Source of the DNA: Bartonella henselae str. Houston-1
GTDB taxonomy: Bacteria; Pseudomonadota; Alphaproteobacteria; Rhizobiales; Rhizobiaceae
Direction of reading: 5' to 3'
Length of the DNA: 64,000 nucleotides
Assembly (NCBI RefSeq): GCF_000046705.1
Contig: NC_005956.1
Span: 1-64,000, forward strand
Shown here: positions 18,653-27,935 of the stretch, piece after piece
How positions within the stretch are numbered: position 1 is the first letter of the stretch
Layout of the letters: each line of letters opens with the position of its first letter
Notes under the pieces: generated by a model
What the model was told of the DNA's origin: nothing
The model's input: the letters and a program-made list of their open reading frames with translations, nothing else
Database searches by the model: none
Program-made: the position numbers and the translations under genes

Positions 18653-19661
18653 AAGTTGGTGTGACGTAAACGACATTGCGGAGAATGCACAAAACAGGTT
18701 AGAAAATGGGAGAATCTGCACTTAAAGAGCTAAGAACACTGATCACATCAGGTGTTTTGTAAAAATTGTTCTCAAGGCAATCCTAGGTTTAAAGAGCAGG
18801 AGATAAGAGCGATCACTAACTTTTATTATGTTTCACGTGCAAAGCATCTATTAATATACTCTGAGGTTATTTTGCTTGGAGTATTCGTCCGTGATGAAAT
18901 TTTTGCATAGGCCAAGAGGGTAGGGTTTGAGTATGTTTTGTGTAAGAGAGTGAATATTCTCTAGTATATTGAAATAGTATAGTTAAATCGATTTAGATTA
19001 CTGGTTTTCAGAAACTGACAATTAAAGAGGTTAAGGCATACGGTGGTAAGAGAAAAAGGTTTTAAATGAGGTAAAATGATATGCGGTGATTGGGGCAAGA
19101 ATTATATGCTCTGTGTTTTATGATCAATAGGCTGATATGTTGGGTAATTTCTTGCAAAAGGGTTTTAAGATTGTGAAAAGCAATTTTAAACGATATTGAA
19201 TAGGAACATAAACGCGTTAATTTGAAGAAAAGAGAGACCATTTTATGATTTTTATGAGCGCAAATGCATCGGGGGTTGTTGAGTTTATTGATAATATTCA
19301 AAAGGTTGTAAAATTGGGAGTGTTCTTTAAAGGGTACTTTTTTAAGATTTTGCAATAAGTTACTTGCATAGAAGAGCGTAGTTTGTTTCTTAACAAAGTG
19401 ATGGTATGTTTATACTTTATTTCAAAATTTTATTTCTTAAAGAGGTAGTTTTTATACAAAACGAAATTAGGGATTGGGAGATGAAATAAAATCAAATTGT
19501 TATTTTTTTATCTGGTTATTAAACAAAAAATTCATGTTTTAGTAACAAGTAAAAGATCACAATTAGAGGTAAAAATCTGTTCTGATTAGTGCGAAAATAT
19601 TTCGTTTGTTGAGTTTTTTCAATAAAAGAGAATCTTATTAGAGACTAAAGAAGTGAGTTAA
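18653..19661. other. Long gap between ptsN and the ialB-like gene
   Basis: About 1 kb of AT-rich sequence. A 97-codon minus-strand reading frame (19062-19355) lacks a ribosome-binding site and a recognisable family. A short plus-strand frame ends at 19358 (…ASGVVEFIDNIQKVVKLG…) but also matches nothing I know. No tRNA cloverleaf or copy of the dispersed repeat was seen. It is most likely eroded coding DNA. Confidence 0.35.
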
Positions 19662-20171
19662 ATGAAGATGTTTAAAAAAAAATTTATTGCTGCATTTGTA
19701 ATGGTTTTTATTTCTGCTGGAGCAACATGTGCACAAGCGCCAAACCGTCTGGATCAATTTGAGGCATGGGGAGCCTATTCTTATAAATCGCCCCAAAAAA
19801 CAATTTGCTACGTATTGTCTATGCCTTTAGAGTCACTTCCAACGACGGTTAAGCATGGCGATAATTTCTTTTTAGTTACTAAACGTTCTCATTCACCTCT
19901 TTCGTTTGAACCTCAATTCATGGCAGGTTATCCACTTAAAGAAGGGTCAAGAGTTACCGTAACCATTGGAAGTAAAGATTTTGATTTTTTTACTAAGGAT
20001 TCGTCGGCTTGGTTAGCATCACCAGCACTAGAAAAGCAGCTTGTTTCTGCTATGCGTGCTGGAAAAAATATGAAAGTGAGTGCATTCTCAAAACGGGGAA
20101 CGCATACGACTTATATTTATTCCTTAAAAGGTGTAACCGCTGCATTAAATGCGGCACAAAAATGCCATTAA
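19662..20171 (+). CDS. Invasion-associated locus B (IalB) family secreted protein
   Basis: A 169-residue protein with a signal peptide (KKKFIAAFVMVFISAGATCA, cleavage after about residue 24-26) and an IalB domain: WGAYSY...TICYVLS, then SFEPQFMAGYPLKEGS and a C-terminal YSLKGVTAALNAA block with a final Cys. IalB of Bartonella bacilliformis is linked to erythrocyte invasion; the family is widespread in alphaproteobacteria and several paralogues per genome are usual, so this need not be the invasion protein itself. The two cysteines (one after the first strand, one near the C-terminus) could form a disulphide. It is probably periplasmic or outer-membrane associated. Confidence 0.85.
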   Translation: MKMFKKKFIAAFVMVFISAGATCAQAPNRLDQFEAWGAYSYKSPQKTICYVLSMPLESLPTTVKHGDNFFLVTKRSHSPLSFEPQFMAGYPLKEGSRVTVTIGSKDFDFFTKDSSAWLASPALEKQLVSAMRAGKNMKVSAFSKRGTHTTYIYSLKGVTAALNAAQKCH

Positions 20172-20211
20172 GGTCTCTGTAACTCTAAAATAGCGATATA
20201 AATTGAAGAAA

Positions 20212-21438
20212 ATGGCCGTTTCATATGATCTTAGACCAATTGGTACATGTCCTGTACGAGAGTCAGATAATATTATCGTGAAAGAGAGATCTAAACTCTC
20301 TTTAATTGGCTTATCGCAGGATGAAATGGCGGAAGCTTTAAAGGCAATAGGTATTCCAGAACGTCAAACGCGTATGCGCGTACGTCAACTTTGGCATTGG
20401 CTTTATGTACGTGGTGTTTCAAATTTTGATGAAATGCTCAATATTTCTAAACCGATGCAGGAAATATTTAAAAAACATTTTTCTATTGCGCGCCCGGAAA
20501 TTGCTGGAGAACAAATATCAAAAGATGGTACGCGTAAATGGCTTTTACGTTTTCCACCACGCGGTGCTGGAAGGCCTGTTGAAATTGAAACTGTTTATAT
20601 TCCTGAAGAAGGGCGTGGCACTTTATGTCTTTCATCGCAAGTAGGGTGTACTTTAACTTGTTCTTTTTGTTATACGGGAACGCAGGTACTTGTTCGCAAT
20701 CTCACAGCGGAAGAAATTTTGGCGCAATTATTGGTTGCGCGTGATTGTTTGGGTGATTTTCCTGATAGGAATACCCCTGATGGTGCAATTGTTCCAGTGG
20801 AAGGACGCAAAATCACCAATATTGTTATGATGGGGATGGGAGAACCACTTTATAATTTTGAAGCGGTGAAAAAAGCTTTATTAATCGCTTCTGATGGGAA
20901 TGGACTTTCTTTATCGAAACGTCGGATTACCCTTTCAACCAGTGGAGTTGTTCCTGGAATGATCCGAACCGGAGAAGAAATAGGGGTTATGTTGGCAATT
21001 TCACTCCATGCTGTGAATGATACGTTACGAGATATGCTTGTTCCAATCAATAAGAAATACCCACTTGCACTGTTAATGGATGCTTGCCGTCAATATCCTG
21101 GTCTTTCCAATGCTAAGCGAATTACATTTGAATATGTAATGCTAAAAGATGTAAACGACAGTTTGGATGACGCCAAGCGGTTGGTGCAGTTACTGAAAGG
21201 TATTCCTGCGAAGATAAACTTGATCCCTTTTAATCCATGGCCGGGGAGTAATTATCAATGTTCTGATTGGGAACAAATCGAGCGTTTTGCTGATGTGGTT
21301 AATCAAGCAGGCTATGCTTCACCTATCCGCATACCCCGTGGACGGGATATTTTAGCGGCATGTGGTCAACTTAAATCTGCTTCAGAACGGTTACGAAAGT
21401 CTGAACGTTTGCATTTGGAACATATAGTTAATAGTTAA
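20212..21438 (+). CDS. rlmN: Dual-specificity 23S rRNA/tRNA m2A methyltransferase RlmN
   Basis: RlmN is a radical-SAM enzyme that makes 2-methyladenosine at A2503 of 23S rRNA and A37 of some tRNAs. The radical-SAM cluster motif CTLTCSFC and the SAM-binding GMGEPLYNF are present. A conserved Cys near the C-terminus (LAACGQL) is the expected methyl carrier. The open frame begins with a TTG at 20203, but MAVSYDL from the ATG at 20212 matches the family N-terminus, so I used it. It follows the ialB-like gene by 40 bases and may be co-transcribed. Confidence 0.95.
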   Translation: MAVSYDLRPIGTCPVRESDNIIVKERSKLSLIGLSQDEMAEALKAIGIPERQTRMRVRQLWHWLYVRGVSNFDEMLNISKPMQEIFKKHFSIARPEIAGEQISKDGTRKWLLRFPPRGAGRPVEIETVYIPEEGRGTLCLSSQVGCTLTCSFCYTGTQVLVRNLTAEEILAQLLVARDCLGDFPDRNTPDGAIVPVEGRKITNIVMMGMGEPLYNFEAVKKALLIASDGNGLSLSKRRITLSTSGVVPGMIRTGEEIGVMLAISLHAVNDTLRDMLVPINKKYPLALLMDACRQYPGLSNAKRITFEYVMLKDVNDSLDDAKRLVQLLKGIPAKINLIPFNPWPGSNYQCSDWEQIERFADVVNQAGYASPIRIPRGRDILAACGQLKSASERLRKSERLHLEHIVNS

Positions 21439-21442
21439 TAAT

Positions 21443-22081
21443 TCAATATTCATCAATAAGGATACTGAGAGCAAAACTGGTGAAAATGCCTGAGATAAGC
21501 CAGTCAAGAAAACGAAGATAAGAAGGGTTTTGTTTTATTCCTTTAGAGAATTTATGAGCCATAAAAACTATAGAAATGTTAATAGGAAAAGAAATAGGAA
21601 TATAAGAAAGACCTAAAATAAGGAGTTTTTGTGTGACCATAGGGTCATTTGCATTAATAAATTGTGGTAAGAAAGTCATGTTAAAAAGAAGGACTTTAGG
21701 GTTTAAGAGATTAATTACAATAGCAGTAAAATAATTACGTTTGAGGCTTTGGTTTTTTGGGGATGTTTTTTTGAAAGATAATGTTGAAGGTTTATACAAC
21801 GTTTGAATAGCAAGCCACAAAAGGTAAAAGGCTCCCACAATTTTGAGAACAAAAAAAATGCGTGGCGAGGTAAAAATAAGTACTGATAGGCCAAGAGCTA
21901 CAGCAACGACCTGAATAGCAAAACCCGTTGCACTTCCACAAGCACACATAATTCCAGCTTTTTTATTTTGTACAATAGTACGTCCTACTGATAGCATAAT
22001 ATCAGGTCCTGGAATGAGGGCCAGAACCAATGATGCTAAGGAAAATTGTATAATAATGTGCCATTCAGGAAGAAATGACAT
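21443..22081 (-). CDS. LysE/RhtB-family amino acid exporter
   Basis: A 212-residue inner-membrane protein with about six hydrophobic segments and the family N-terminal signature LALIPGPDIMLSVGRTI. A second family block is LLNPKVLLFNMTFLPQF. Family members export amino acids such as lysine, threonine or homoserine lactones; the substrate cannot be inferred. It is transcribed toward rlmN, with five bases between the stops, and next to the argG relic. Confidence 0.85.
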   Translation of the reverse strand: MSFLPEWHIIIQFSLASLVLALIPGPDIMLSVGRTIVQNKKAGIMCACGSATGFAIQVVAVALGLSVLIFTSPRIFFVLKIVGAFYLLWLAIQTLYKPSTLSFKKTSPKNQSLKRNYFTAIVINLLNPKVLLFNMTFLPQFINANDPMVTQKLLILGLSYIPISFPINISIVFMAHKFSKGIKQNPSYLRFLDWLISGIFTSFALSILIDEY

Positions 22082-22273
22082 GTAAACCTCTTTAATTCTT
22101 AAAAAAGATGTTCATAATTTGCATCTTTTATATAAATGTTTTTTTACTCGTTTTCATTTTTTTTTGCATCTTTTAAATACTGCTTAAAGGAAATTTGTTG
22201 TCATGATTTGTATAGCTGTGATTTTTGAGTAACAATAAAAAAAGCTAATAATATAAAGTTTTTAAGATAAAAA

Positions 22274-23771
22274 ATGTAAAAAAAATTATTTTGGGCTTAT
22301 TTAGAGGGTTTTCGTATACGACAACCGTTCTTAAATGTTTGCAAAACGAGCAAGGCACTGAAATTGTAGTACATCTTAATTTAGAGCAGAGGAAAGATTT
22401 AGTGCGTGCGTTTTGTAAAGCTGAAATGCTGGGTATTAAAGGAATATAGAGTGTAGGTTTGCGTGAAGAATCTATGCACGATTTTATTTTTCTGATGTTT
22501 CGAGCGAATGCAGCTTGTGAATTGATCTACCTTTTGAGGACGTCTGCTTGTCCGCTTTTTTCAAATTGCCTTAAAAATTGCCAAGGAAACGGGAGCAGAT
22601 GTTTTTGTTATTGCCGATGGGGCGACAGGAAATGGTAATGAACAAGAGAATTTTAAGCTTTTCGCTTATGCACAGAATCCTAATATCAAAATTTTGCTTC
22701 ATGGCGTAATAGGTTTTTTCGAAGTTTGACGGATTTGATGAGTTTTGCGCATGCACTTCAAATTCCGAGGGAAGAAGCTAAGTAAAGCGAGGCGTCTTTT
22801 TCGGTTGATACAAATTTGTTTTATTTATCTTCAGAAAAAAAATTTTGGAAGATCCCGCATTTCCTGCTCTTGAATGTGTTAGATATACAAACTCTTTAGC
22901 TGGAAGCTATCCCATATCAAATGATCATAATCACCATTGGTGATGTTCTATTTTGATCAGTGGAAAAGTCTCTCTCCTACGAATTTATTTTCTACACTGA
23001 ATCGATTATAGACAGAACAGTATTGGCCGTTTAGATTTGGTTAGAAATTGTTTTATCGTCATAAAGTTGCGCTTTATTTATGAGACTTAAAAGGAATAAT
23101 TCTTTTGACGGCTTATCGTGTAATGGAATCTTTAGTATTGGATAAGGGAGAGGTGCATTTGAAAGATGAATGAATGCTCCAGTAGGCACAATGCATTGAT
23201 TGATAAATATAACTCATAGTTTTGCAACTTGAATGAAAGTCCCAAATATCTTAAGATTCTCTTATTTCAAATATTCTTATTTGAATCAATTAAAATCACT
23301 TACTTGCACGTTACAAGCGGGGGTGGTGTGCATATAAACCAGTAAAAAGAGAGAATTAAAAAGGCCTCTTATGAACCGTCTCAATGCAAGGGTTGCCACA
23401 ACATTTTGAGCTGGTAAAGAGAATGATGGTGCCGGTTCGCTCCTTCATAAGTGTAAAGATGGTGGTGCACCATGGCTTTTAAGTTAAGCAAAACCATTTA
23501 TTATAGCTTTTAGTTTTTATCTGAGCGCAAAATGTTGCAGGCAGCTCTTGATTTATACAAGGAAAATGTTACAGGCAAAATTACATTAAAACTTTATAAG
23601 GGTAATGTGATGGCTGAAGGGTGCCAAAGCAAATAGTCACTTTACACCACTAAATTTGTAACCTTTAAGGATAATAAAGATACTTATGATCAAAAAGATG
23701 CAACCAGTTTTATGAAATTAAATTTCTCGCCTTTGCACATATTGGCAGCACATTTGCCAGAATTCAAATAA
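22274..23771 (+). pseudogene. argG: argG (argininosuccinate synthase) pseudogene, interrupted by an integrase-derived repeat
   Basis: Successive reading frames reproduce ArgG from start to finish: KKIILGLFRGFSYTTTVLK (the PP-loop SGGLDTS is destroyed), [77 protein letters not shown] and, after the insertion, [19 protein letters not shown] and [11 protein letters not shown] through YDQKDATSFMKLN. There are many stops and frameshifts, and the segment 23195-23490 is a foreign repeat placed between HLKDE(x)M and the IYYSFWF block. The gene cannot make the enzyme, so the last-but-one step of arginine synthesis is missing from this locus. Confidence 0.9.
23195..23490 (+). repeat. Integrase 5'-fragment repeat, copy A (inside argG)
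   Basis: It starts at the left edge shared with the other copies (ATTGATT..., about 170 bp of conserved non-coding DNA) and continues into the integrase 5' end. The initiator corresponding to ATG in other copies is AGG here. The coding remnant reads MNRLNARVATTF, stop, AGKENDGAGSLLHKCKDGGAPW, matching the arm-binding N-terminus of island-type tyrosine recombinases (…GLLLHKxKDGGAQW). It ends about codon 35, after which argG sequence resumes. Confidence 0.85.
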
Positions 23772-23846
23772 ACAATCTTATAAAATCATCCTTACAGTAT
23801 AATTAAAGAGATGATTTTGTATAAGACGTTCAGTTTTGTCATTTTT

Positions 23847-24011
23847 CTAACTTATTGATGTTGGTAAATAGTTTAGCTGTCCAATTTTTAGTTCAATGCT
23901 AGAAGATTTTTTTTCTTGCTGATAAGTGTAATAGGTAAAACCTATAATAATAGTAATTAAAACATCAATAATAAAAATGAGTAAATTACGTTCATGATAT
24001 TTGTACTTCAT
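23847..24011 (-). CDS. Possible small membrane protein or remnant
   Basis: A 54-codon frame reads MKYKYHERNLLIFIIDVLITIIIGFTYY-like sequence, that is a short basic head, one convincing transmembrane segment and a polar tail. A second hydrophobic stretch in another frame lies just upstream (about 24040-24110), suggesting a two-helix protein broken by a frameshift. No family is recognised and no strong ribosome-binding site is seen. Confidence 0.25.
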   Translation of the reverse strand: MKYKYHERNLLIFIIDVLITIIIGFTYYTYQQEKKSSSIELKIGQLNYLPTSIS

Positions 24012-24175
24012 TGATGTAAAAAAAAGAGCATAAAATGGAAAGAATAGTGCAGAGACTTGTCATAACAAGAGCTATAATAAGAGGATTTTTGATAGCTTTT
24101 TGCTTGCTATTATTGACGAATAAATTCAAGAACCATACACCATACCATTAAAGAGTTTATTTTTTTAGGATAAAG

Positions 24176-25840
24176 ATGATGATGCGTGATCAGAGTGACG
24201 CCCTTAGCCTTACGCCAGAATTAAAAAATGCAGCTGTTCAATCGAGAGCTTGGCCATTTGAAGAAGCACGTAAGATTATCAAACGGTATGAAAAAACAGG
24301 TTATCCAGAGCGTGTAATATTTGAAACAGGCTATGGACCTTCTGGTTTACCGCATATTGGCACTTTTGGGGAAGTAGCACGTACAACCATGGTGCGTCAT
24401 GCATTTCAGATTCTTACTGAGAATAAAGTGAAAACAAAACTGCTTTGTTTTTCTGATGATATGGATGGTTTGCGCAAGGTTCCTGATAATGTACCAGATC
24501 GTGAGAAGGTGGAAAGCTATCTTGGTCAACCGCTTAGCCGCATACCAGATCCTTTTGGCGATATGTATCCTTCTTTTGGAGCGGCGAATAATGCGCGTTT
24601 GCGCGCTTTTCTTGATCGTTTTGGTTTTGATTATGAATTTGCCAGTGCTACCGATTATTATAGTTCCGGTCGTTTTGATGAAACACTCTTAAAAATACTT
24701 GACTGTTATGACAAGGTGATGGCAATTGTTTTGCCAACATTGGGTGAAGAACGGCGTGCTACCTATTCACTTTTTTTACCGATTTCTCCATTTTCTGGCA
24801 AAGTTTTACAGGTGCCGATGATTGCTCGTAATGTTGAAAAAGGTACTGTCACCTATATTGAACCTGAAACAGGAGAAACCATTGAAACGGAGGTGACAGG
24901 GGGAAAAGTTAAATGTCAATGGAAGGTAGATTGGGCAATGCGCTGGACAGCGCTTGGTGTTGATTATGAAATGGCGGGAAAAGATCTTATAGATTCCACA
25001 AATCTTTCTTCTAAAATTTGCAAAGTACTTGGTGGAAAGCCACCAGAAGGATTTAACTATGAGCTGTTTTTAGATGAGATGGGGCAGAAAATTTCCAAAT
25101 CCAAAGGAAATGGCTTAACCATTGATGAGTGGTTAACATATGCTCCCACAGAAAGTCTTGGGCTTTATATGTTTGCAAAGCCCAAAACAGCAAAACGACT
25201 TTATTTTGATGTTATTCCAAAAGCCGTTGATGAATATTATGCGCATCTTTCAGCTTATGGTCGCCAAAAATGGCAAGATCGACTTAACAATCCTGTATGG
25301 CATATTCATAATGGTTGTCCTCCACAGGGTGATTTACCTGTATCCTTTGCCATGCTTTTAAATTTGGTCAGTGCTTCAAATGCAGAAAATAAAGAGGTTC
25401 TTTGGGGTTTTATTTCTCGTTATGCTAAGGAAGCCAATGCACAAACTTATCCGGAACTTGATCAGTTGGTGCAATTTGCTATTAAATATTTTGATGTTTT
25501 TGTTAAACCAAATAAAAAATTTCGAGCAGCAGATGACAGTGAGCGGGCAACATTAGCGCAAATTGATGCAAAATTAGCCAGTTTGCCGGAAACTGCCGAT
25601 GGAAACACGATTCAAAATGCGCTTCTTGATGTTGCACGTTTAACGGAACGTTATCAAGATCATAACAAAAAGAGTCCTGAAGGGGGGCCAGGGGTTTCAA
25701 ATGTTTTTTTTCAAATGCTCTATGAAGTGCTTTTAGGGCAGGAGAGGGGACCAAGATTAGGGTCATTTATTGCTTTGTATGGAATTAATGAAATGCGGGC
25801 ACTGATTGCTGAAGCTCTGGCGCGACCTATGGGGGAATAA
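24176..25840 (+). CDS. lysS: Class I lysyl-tRNA synthetase
   Basis: LysRS1 charges tRNA-Lys using a class I Rossmann fold, unlike the class II enzyme of most bacteria; Rhizobiales characteristically have this form. The HIGH-like motif is PSGLPHIGT and the KMSKS-like motif is [10 protein letters not shown]. Length (554 residues) fits the family. Three tandem ATG codons start the gene; the first (24176) has AGGATAAAG just upstream. Its stop overlaps the prfC start by one base (TAATG). Confidence 0.95.
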   Translation: MMMRDQSDALSLTPELKNAAVQSRAWPFEEARKIIKRYEKTGYPERVIFETGYGPSGLPHIGTFGEVARTTMVRHAFQILTENKVKTKLLCFSDDMDGLRKVPDNVPDREKVESYLGQPLSRIPDPFGDMYPSFGAANNARLRAFLDRFGFDYEFASATDYYSSGRFDETLLKILDCYDKVMAIVLPTLGEERRATYSLFLPISPFSGKVLQVPMIARNVEKGTVTYIEPETGETIETEVTGGKVKCQWKVDWAMRWTALGVDYEMAGKDLIDSTNLSSKICKVLGGKPPEGFNYELFLDEMGQKISKSKGNGLTIDEWLTYAPTESLGLYMFAKPKTAKRLYFDVIPKAVDEYYAHLSAYGRQKWQDRLNNPVWHIHNGCPPQGDLPVSFAMLLNLVSASNAENKEVLWGFISRYAKEANAQTYPELDQLVQFAIKYFDVFVKPNKKFRAADDSERATLAQIDAKLASLPETADGNTIQNALLDVARLTERYQDHNKKSPEGGPGVSNVFFQMLYEVLLGQERGPRLGSFIALYGINEMRALIAEALARPMGE

Positions 25841-27417
25841 TGGAAAAGAGAGCGCAAGAAGTAAAGCGACGTCGCACATTTGCGATTATAGCACATCCAG
25901 ATGCGGGAAAAACAACACTAACGGAAAAGCTTTTGTTATTTGGTGGAGCTATTCAGCTTGCTGGTGAGGTAAAAGCAAAAAAAGATCGTATTCAAACCCG
26001 TTCTGATTGGATGCATATTGAACGGGACCGTGGTATTTCGGTTGTGACATCGGTGATGACATTTGAATATGAAGATCATATCTTTAATTTGCTAGATACT
26101 CCAGGCCATGAAGATTTTGCTGATGATACCTATCGCACTCTCACAGCTGTTGATAGTGCTATCATGGTGTTAGATGGTGCACGCGGAATTGAACCTAGGA
26201 CACTGAAATTGTTTGAAGTATGTCGGATGCGGGATATTCCTATTGTTACTTTTGTCAACAAAATGGATCGTGAGGCACGTGATCCTATAGAACTTTTAGA
26301 TGAAATTGAAGAAAAACTTGCTCTTGATACTGCACCAATAACTTGGCCGATTGGTACAGGTAAAGATTTTGTTGGAACATTTGATCTTCATCATAATCGT
26401 TTTCGTCAAAAAGATGATGAGGTGACACAACAAGCGGTTTCGGGGCCGGATGAAGTGGTAAACTTGCTTCCTGAAAATGAACGCTTATCTTTTATAGAAG
26501 GCGTAGAGCTTGCGCGAAGTGCCTGCAAAAACTTTGATTTTCAAGCTTTTCAAGAAGGACATATGACACCGGTTTATTTCGGTTCAGCTTTAAGAAATTT
26601 TGGTGTTCGTGATTTGATCAATGCATTGGTTGCTTTTGGTCCAAGTCCTCGTGATCAAGGTGCAGATCAACGTACTGTAAGAGCCACGGAATCTCAAATG
26701 ACGGGGTTTGTATTTAAAATTCAAGCGAATATGGACCCTAATCACCGTGATCGTATTGCATTTTTTCGGGTGTGTTCGGGAACGCTTGAACGTGGCATGA
26801 AGACAAAGTTGGTACGAACAGGAAAATCGATGACACTTTCGGCACCACAATTTTTCTTTGCGCGTTCACGCCAAATTGCTGATCAAGCCTATGCCGGTGA
26901 TATTGTAGGGATTCCTAATCATGGAACGTTGCGTATTGGTGATACCTTGACAGAAGGAGAAAATATCCTTTTTAAGGGAGTGCCTAATTTTGCACCAGAA
27001 ATTTTACGTCGTGTTTGTTTAGGTGATCCGATGAAAGCAAAAAAACTGAAAGAAGCTTTGCACCAAATGGCTGAAGAAGGGGTCGTGCAATTATTTATTC
27101 CTGATGATGGTTCTCCTTCTCTCATAGGTGTGATTGGTGCTTTGCAGATTGATGTTTTAAAGGAACGACTTAAGATAGAATACGGGTTGCCGGTGAGTTT
27201 TGAACCAGCACGCTTTAATATATGCCGTTGGATTTCAGCACAAAGTAAAGATGAAATGCAAAAATTTCTCACCAATCACTATTCTGCCATTGCTCATGAC
27301 CTAGAAGGTGATCCAGTTTTTTTAGCAGAAAACCATTTTTCATTGAACTATGAAGCAGAACGAGCGCCGAAGATAAAATTTGCGGCTTTTAAGGATTATC
27401 AGATACGTTCTGAATAA
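25840..27417 (+). CDS. prfC: Peptide chain release factor 3
   Basis: RF3 is the GTPase that recycles RF1/RF2 from the ribosome after peptide release. The G motifs are clear: G1 AHPDAGKTT, G3 DTPGHEDF and G4 NKMD. Family blocks RDIPIVTFVNKMDREARDP and the C-terminal YGLPVSFEPARF distinguish it from EF-G. At 525 residues it is full length. It is coupled to lysS and ends before a bidirectional terminator. Confidence 0.95.
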   Translation: MEKRAQEVKRRRTFAIIAHPDAGKTTLTEKLLLFGGAIQLAGEVKAKKDRIQTRSDWMHIERDRGISVVTSVMTFEYEDHIFNLLDTPGHEDFADDTYRTLTAVDSAIMVLDGARGIEPRTLKLFEVCRMRDIPIVTFVNKMDREARDPIELLDEIEEKLALDTAPITWPIGTGKDFVGTFDLHHNRFRQKDDEVTQQAVSGPDEVVNLLPENERLSFIEGVELARSACKNFDFQAFQEGHMTPVYFGSALRNFGVRDLINALVAFGPSPRDQGADQRTVRATESQMTGFVFKIQANMDPNHRDRIAFFRVCSGTLERGMKTKLVRTGKSMTLSAPQFFFARSRQIADQAYAGDIVGIPNHGTLRIGDTLTEGENILFKGVPNFAPEILRRVCLGDPMKAKKLKEALHQMAEEGVVQLFIPDDGSPSLIGVIGALQIDVLKERLKIEYGLPVSFEPARFNICRWISAQSKDEMQKFLTNHYSAIAHDLEGDPVFLAENHFSLNYEAERAPKIKFAAFKDYQIRSE

Positions 27418-27462
27418 ACAGATATCTTTTTTGTGAAAAAATTGTCTTGAATAAAGAGCAAG

Positions 27463-27494
27463 CAAGGAGGAGAGGCAAAACCTCTCTCCTTTTT
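27463..27494. terminator. Bidirectional terminator between prfC and trxA
   Basis: The inverted repeat AAGGAGGAGAGG / CCTCTCTCCTT (11 bp with one bulged base, five-base loop) is followed by TTTT on the plus strand. The genes on either side are convergent, so it could serve both. Confidence 0.75.
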
Positions 27495-27516
27495 AGAAAA
27501 ATCACTATGAGCGAGC

Positions 27517-27840
27517 TTAACGAAGCCCCTCTTTAATCCATTCAGAAACACGTCCTTTAGAAGCAGCGCCAACCATATTTGATGCAATATTTCCATCTTT
27601 GAACATCAATAAGGTAGGAATTGAGCGCACTCCATATTGGGTAGCCAGTTCCGGATTTTCATCAATATTCACTTTGGCAATTTTGACTTGATTTTGCATT
27701 TCCATTGAAATTTCATCTAAAATCGGAGCAATCATTTTACAAGGACCACACCATTCTGCCCAAAAATCAACCACAACAGGGGTAGAAGAAGTCAAAACTT
27801 CACTTTCAAAATTGCTCTTATCAACTTTTATACAGCTCAT
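27517..27840 (-). CDS. trxA: Thioredoxin
   Basis: A general dithiol reductant with the active site WAEWCGPCK and the conserved cis-proline loop ([11 protein letters not shown]). The open frame reaches an ATG at 27861, but the ATG at 27840 has AAGGA seven bases upstream and gives exactly 107 residues, the usual length, so I used it. It follows addA on the minus strand, the same neighbourhood as in other Rhizobiales, with a 95-base gap. Confidence 0.94.
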   Translation of the reverse strand: MSCIKVDKSNFESEVLTSSTPVVVDFWAEWCGPCKMIAPILDEISMEMQNQVKIAKVNIDENPELATQYGVRSIPTLLMFKDGNIASNMVGAASKGRVSEWIKEGLR

Positions 27841-27935
27841 TGATTTATCCTTTATACTCATTTCTATAGATTGGTACGATAACGCTTCATATCAAGTTAT
27901 TGCAAAGATAAATAGAAAAAGCTTTTCTCAGCTTA

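Noticed and set aside
22082..24175. tRNA or rRNA gene in the long gap
   Set aside because: The gap is accounted for by the argG relic, the integrase fragment and AT-rich DNA; no acceptor stem with a TψC-like loop was seen. No tRNA gene or CRISPR array was recognised anywhere in the window by eye.
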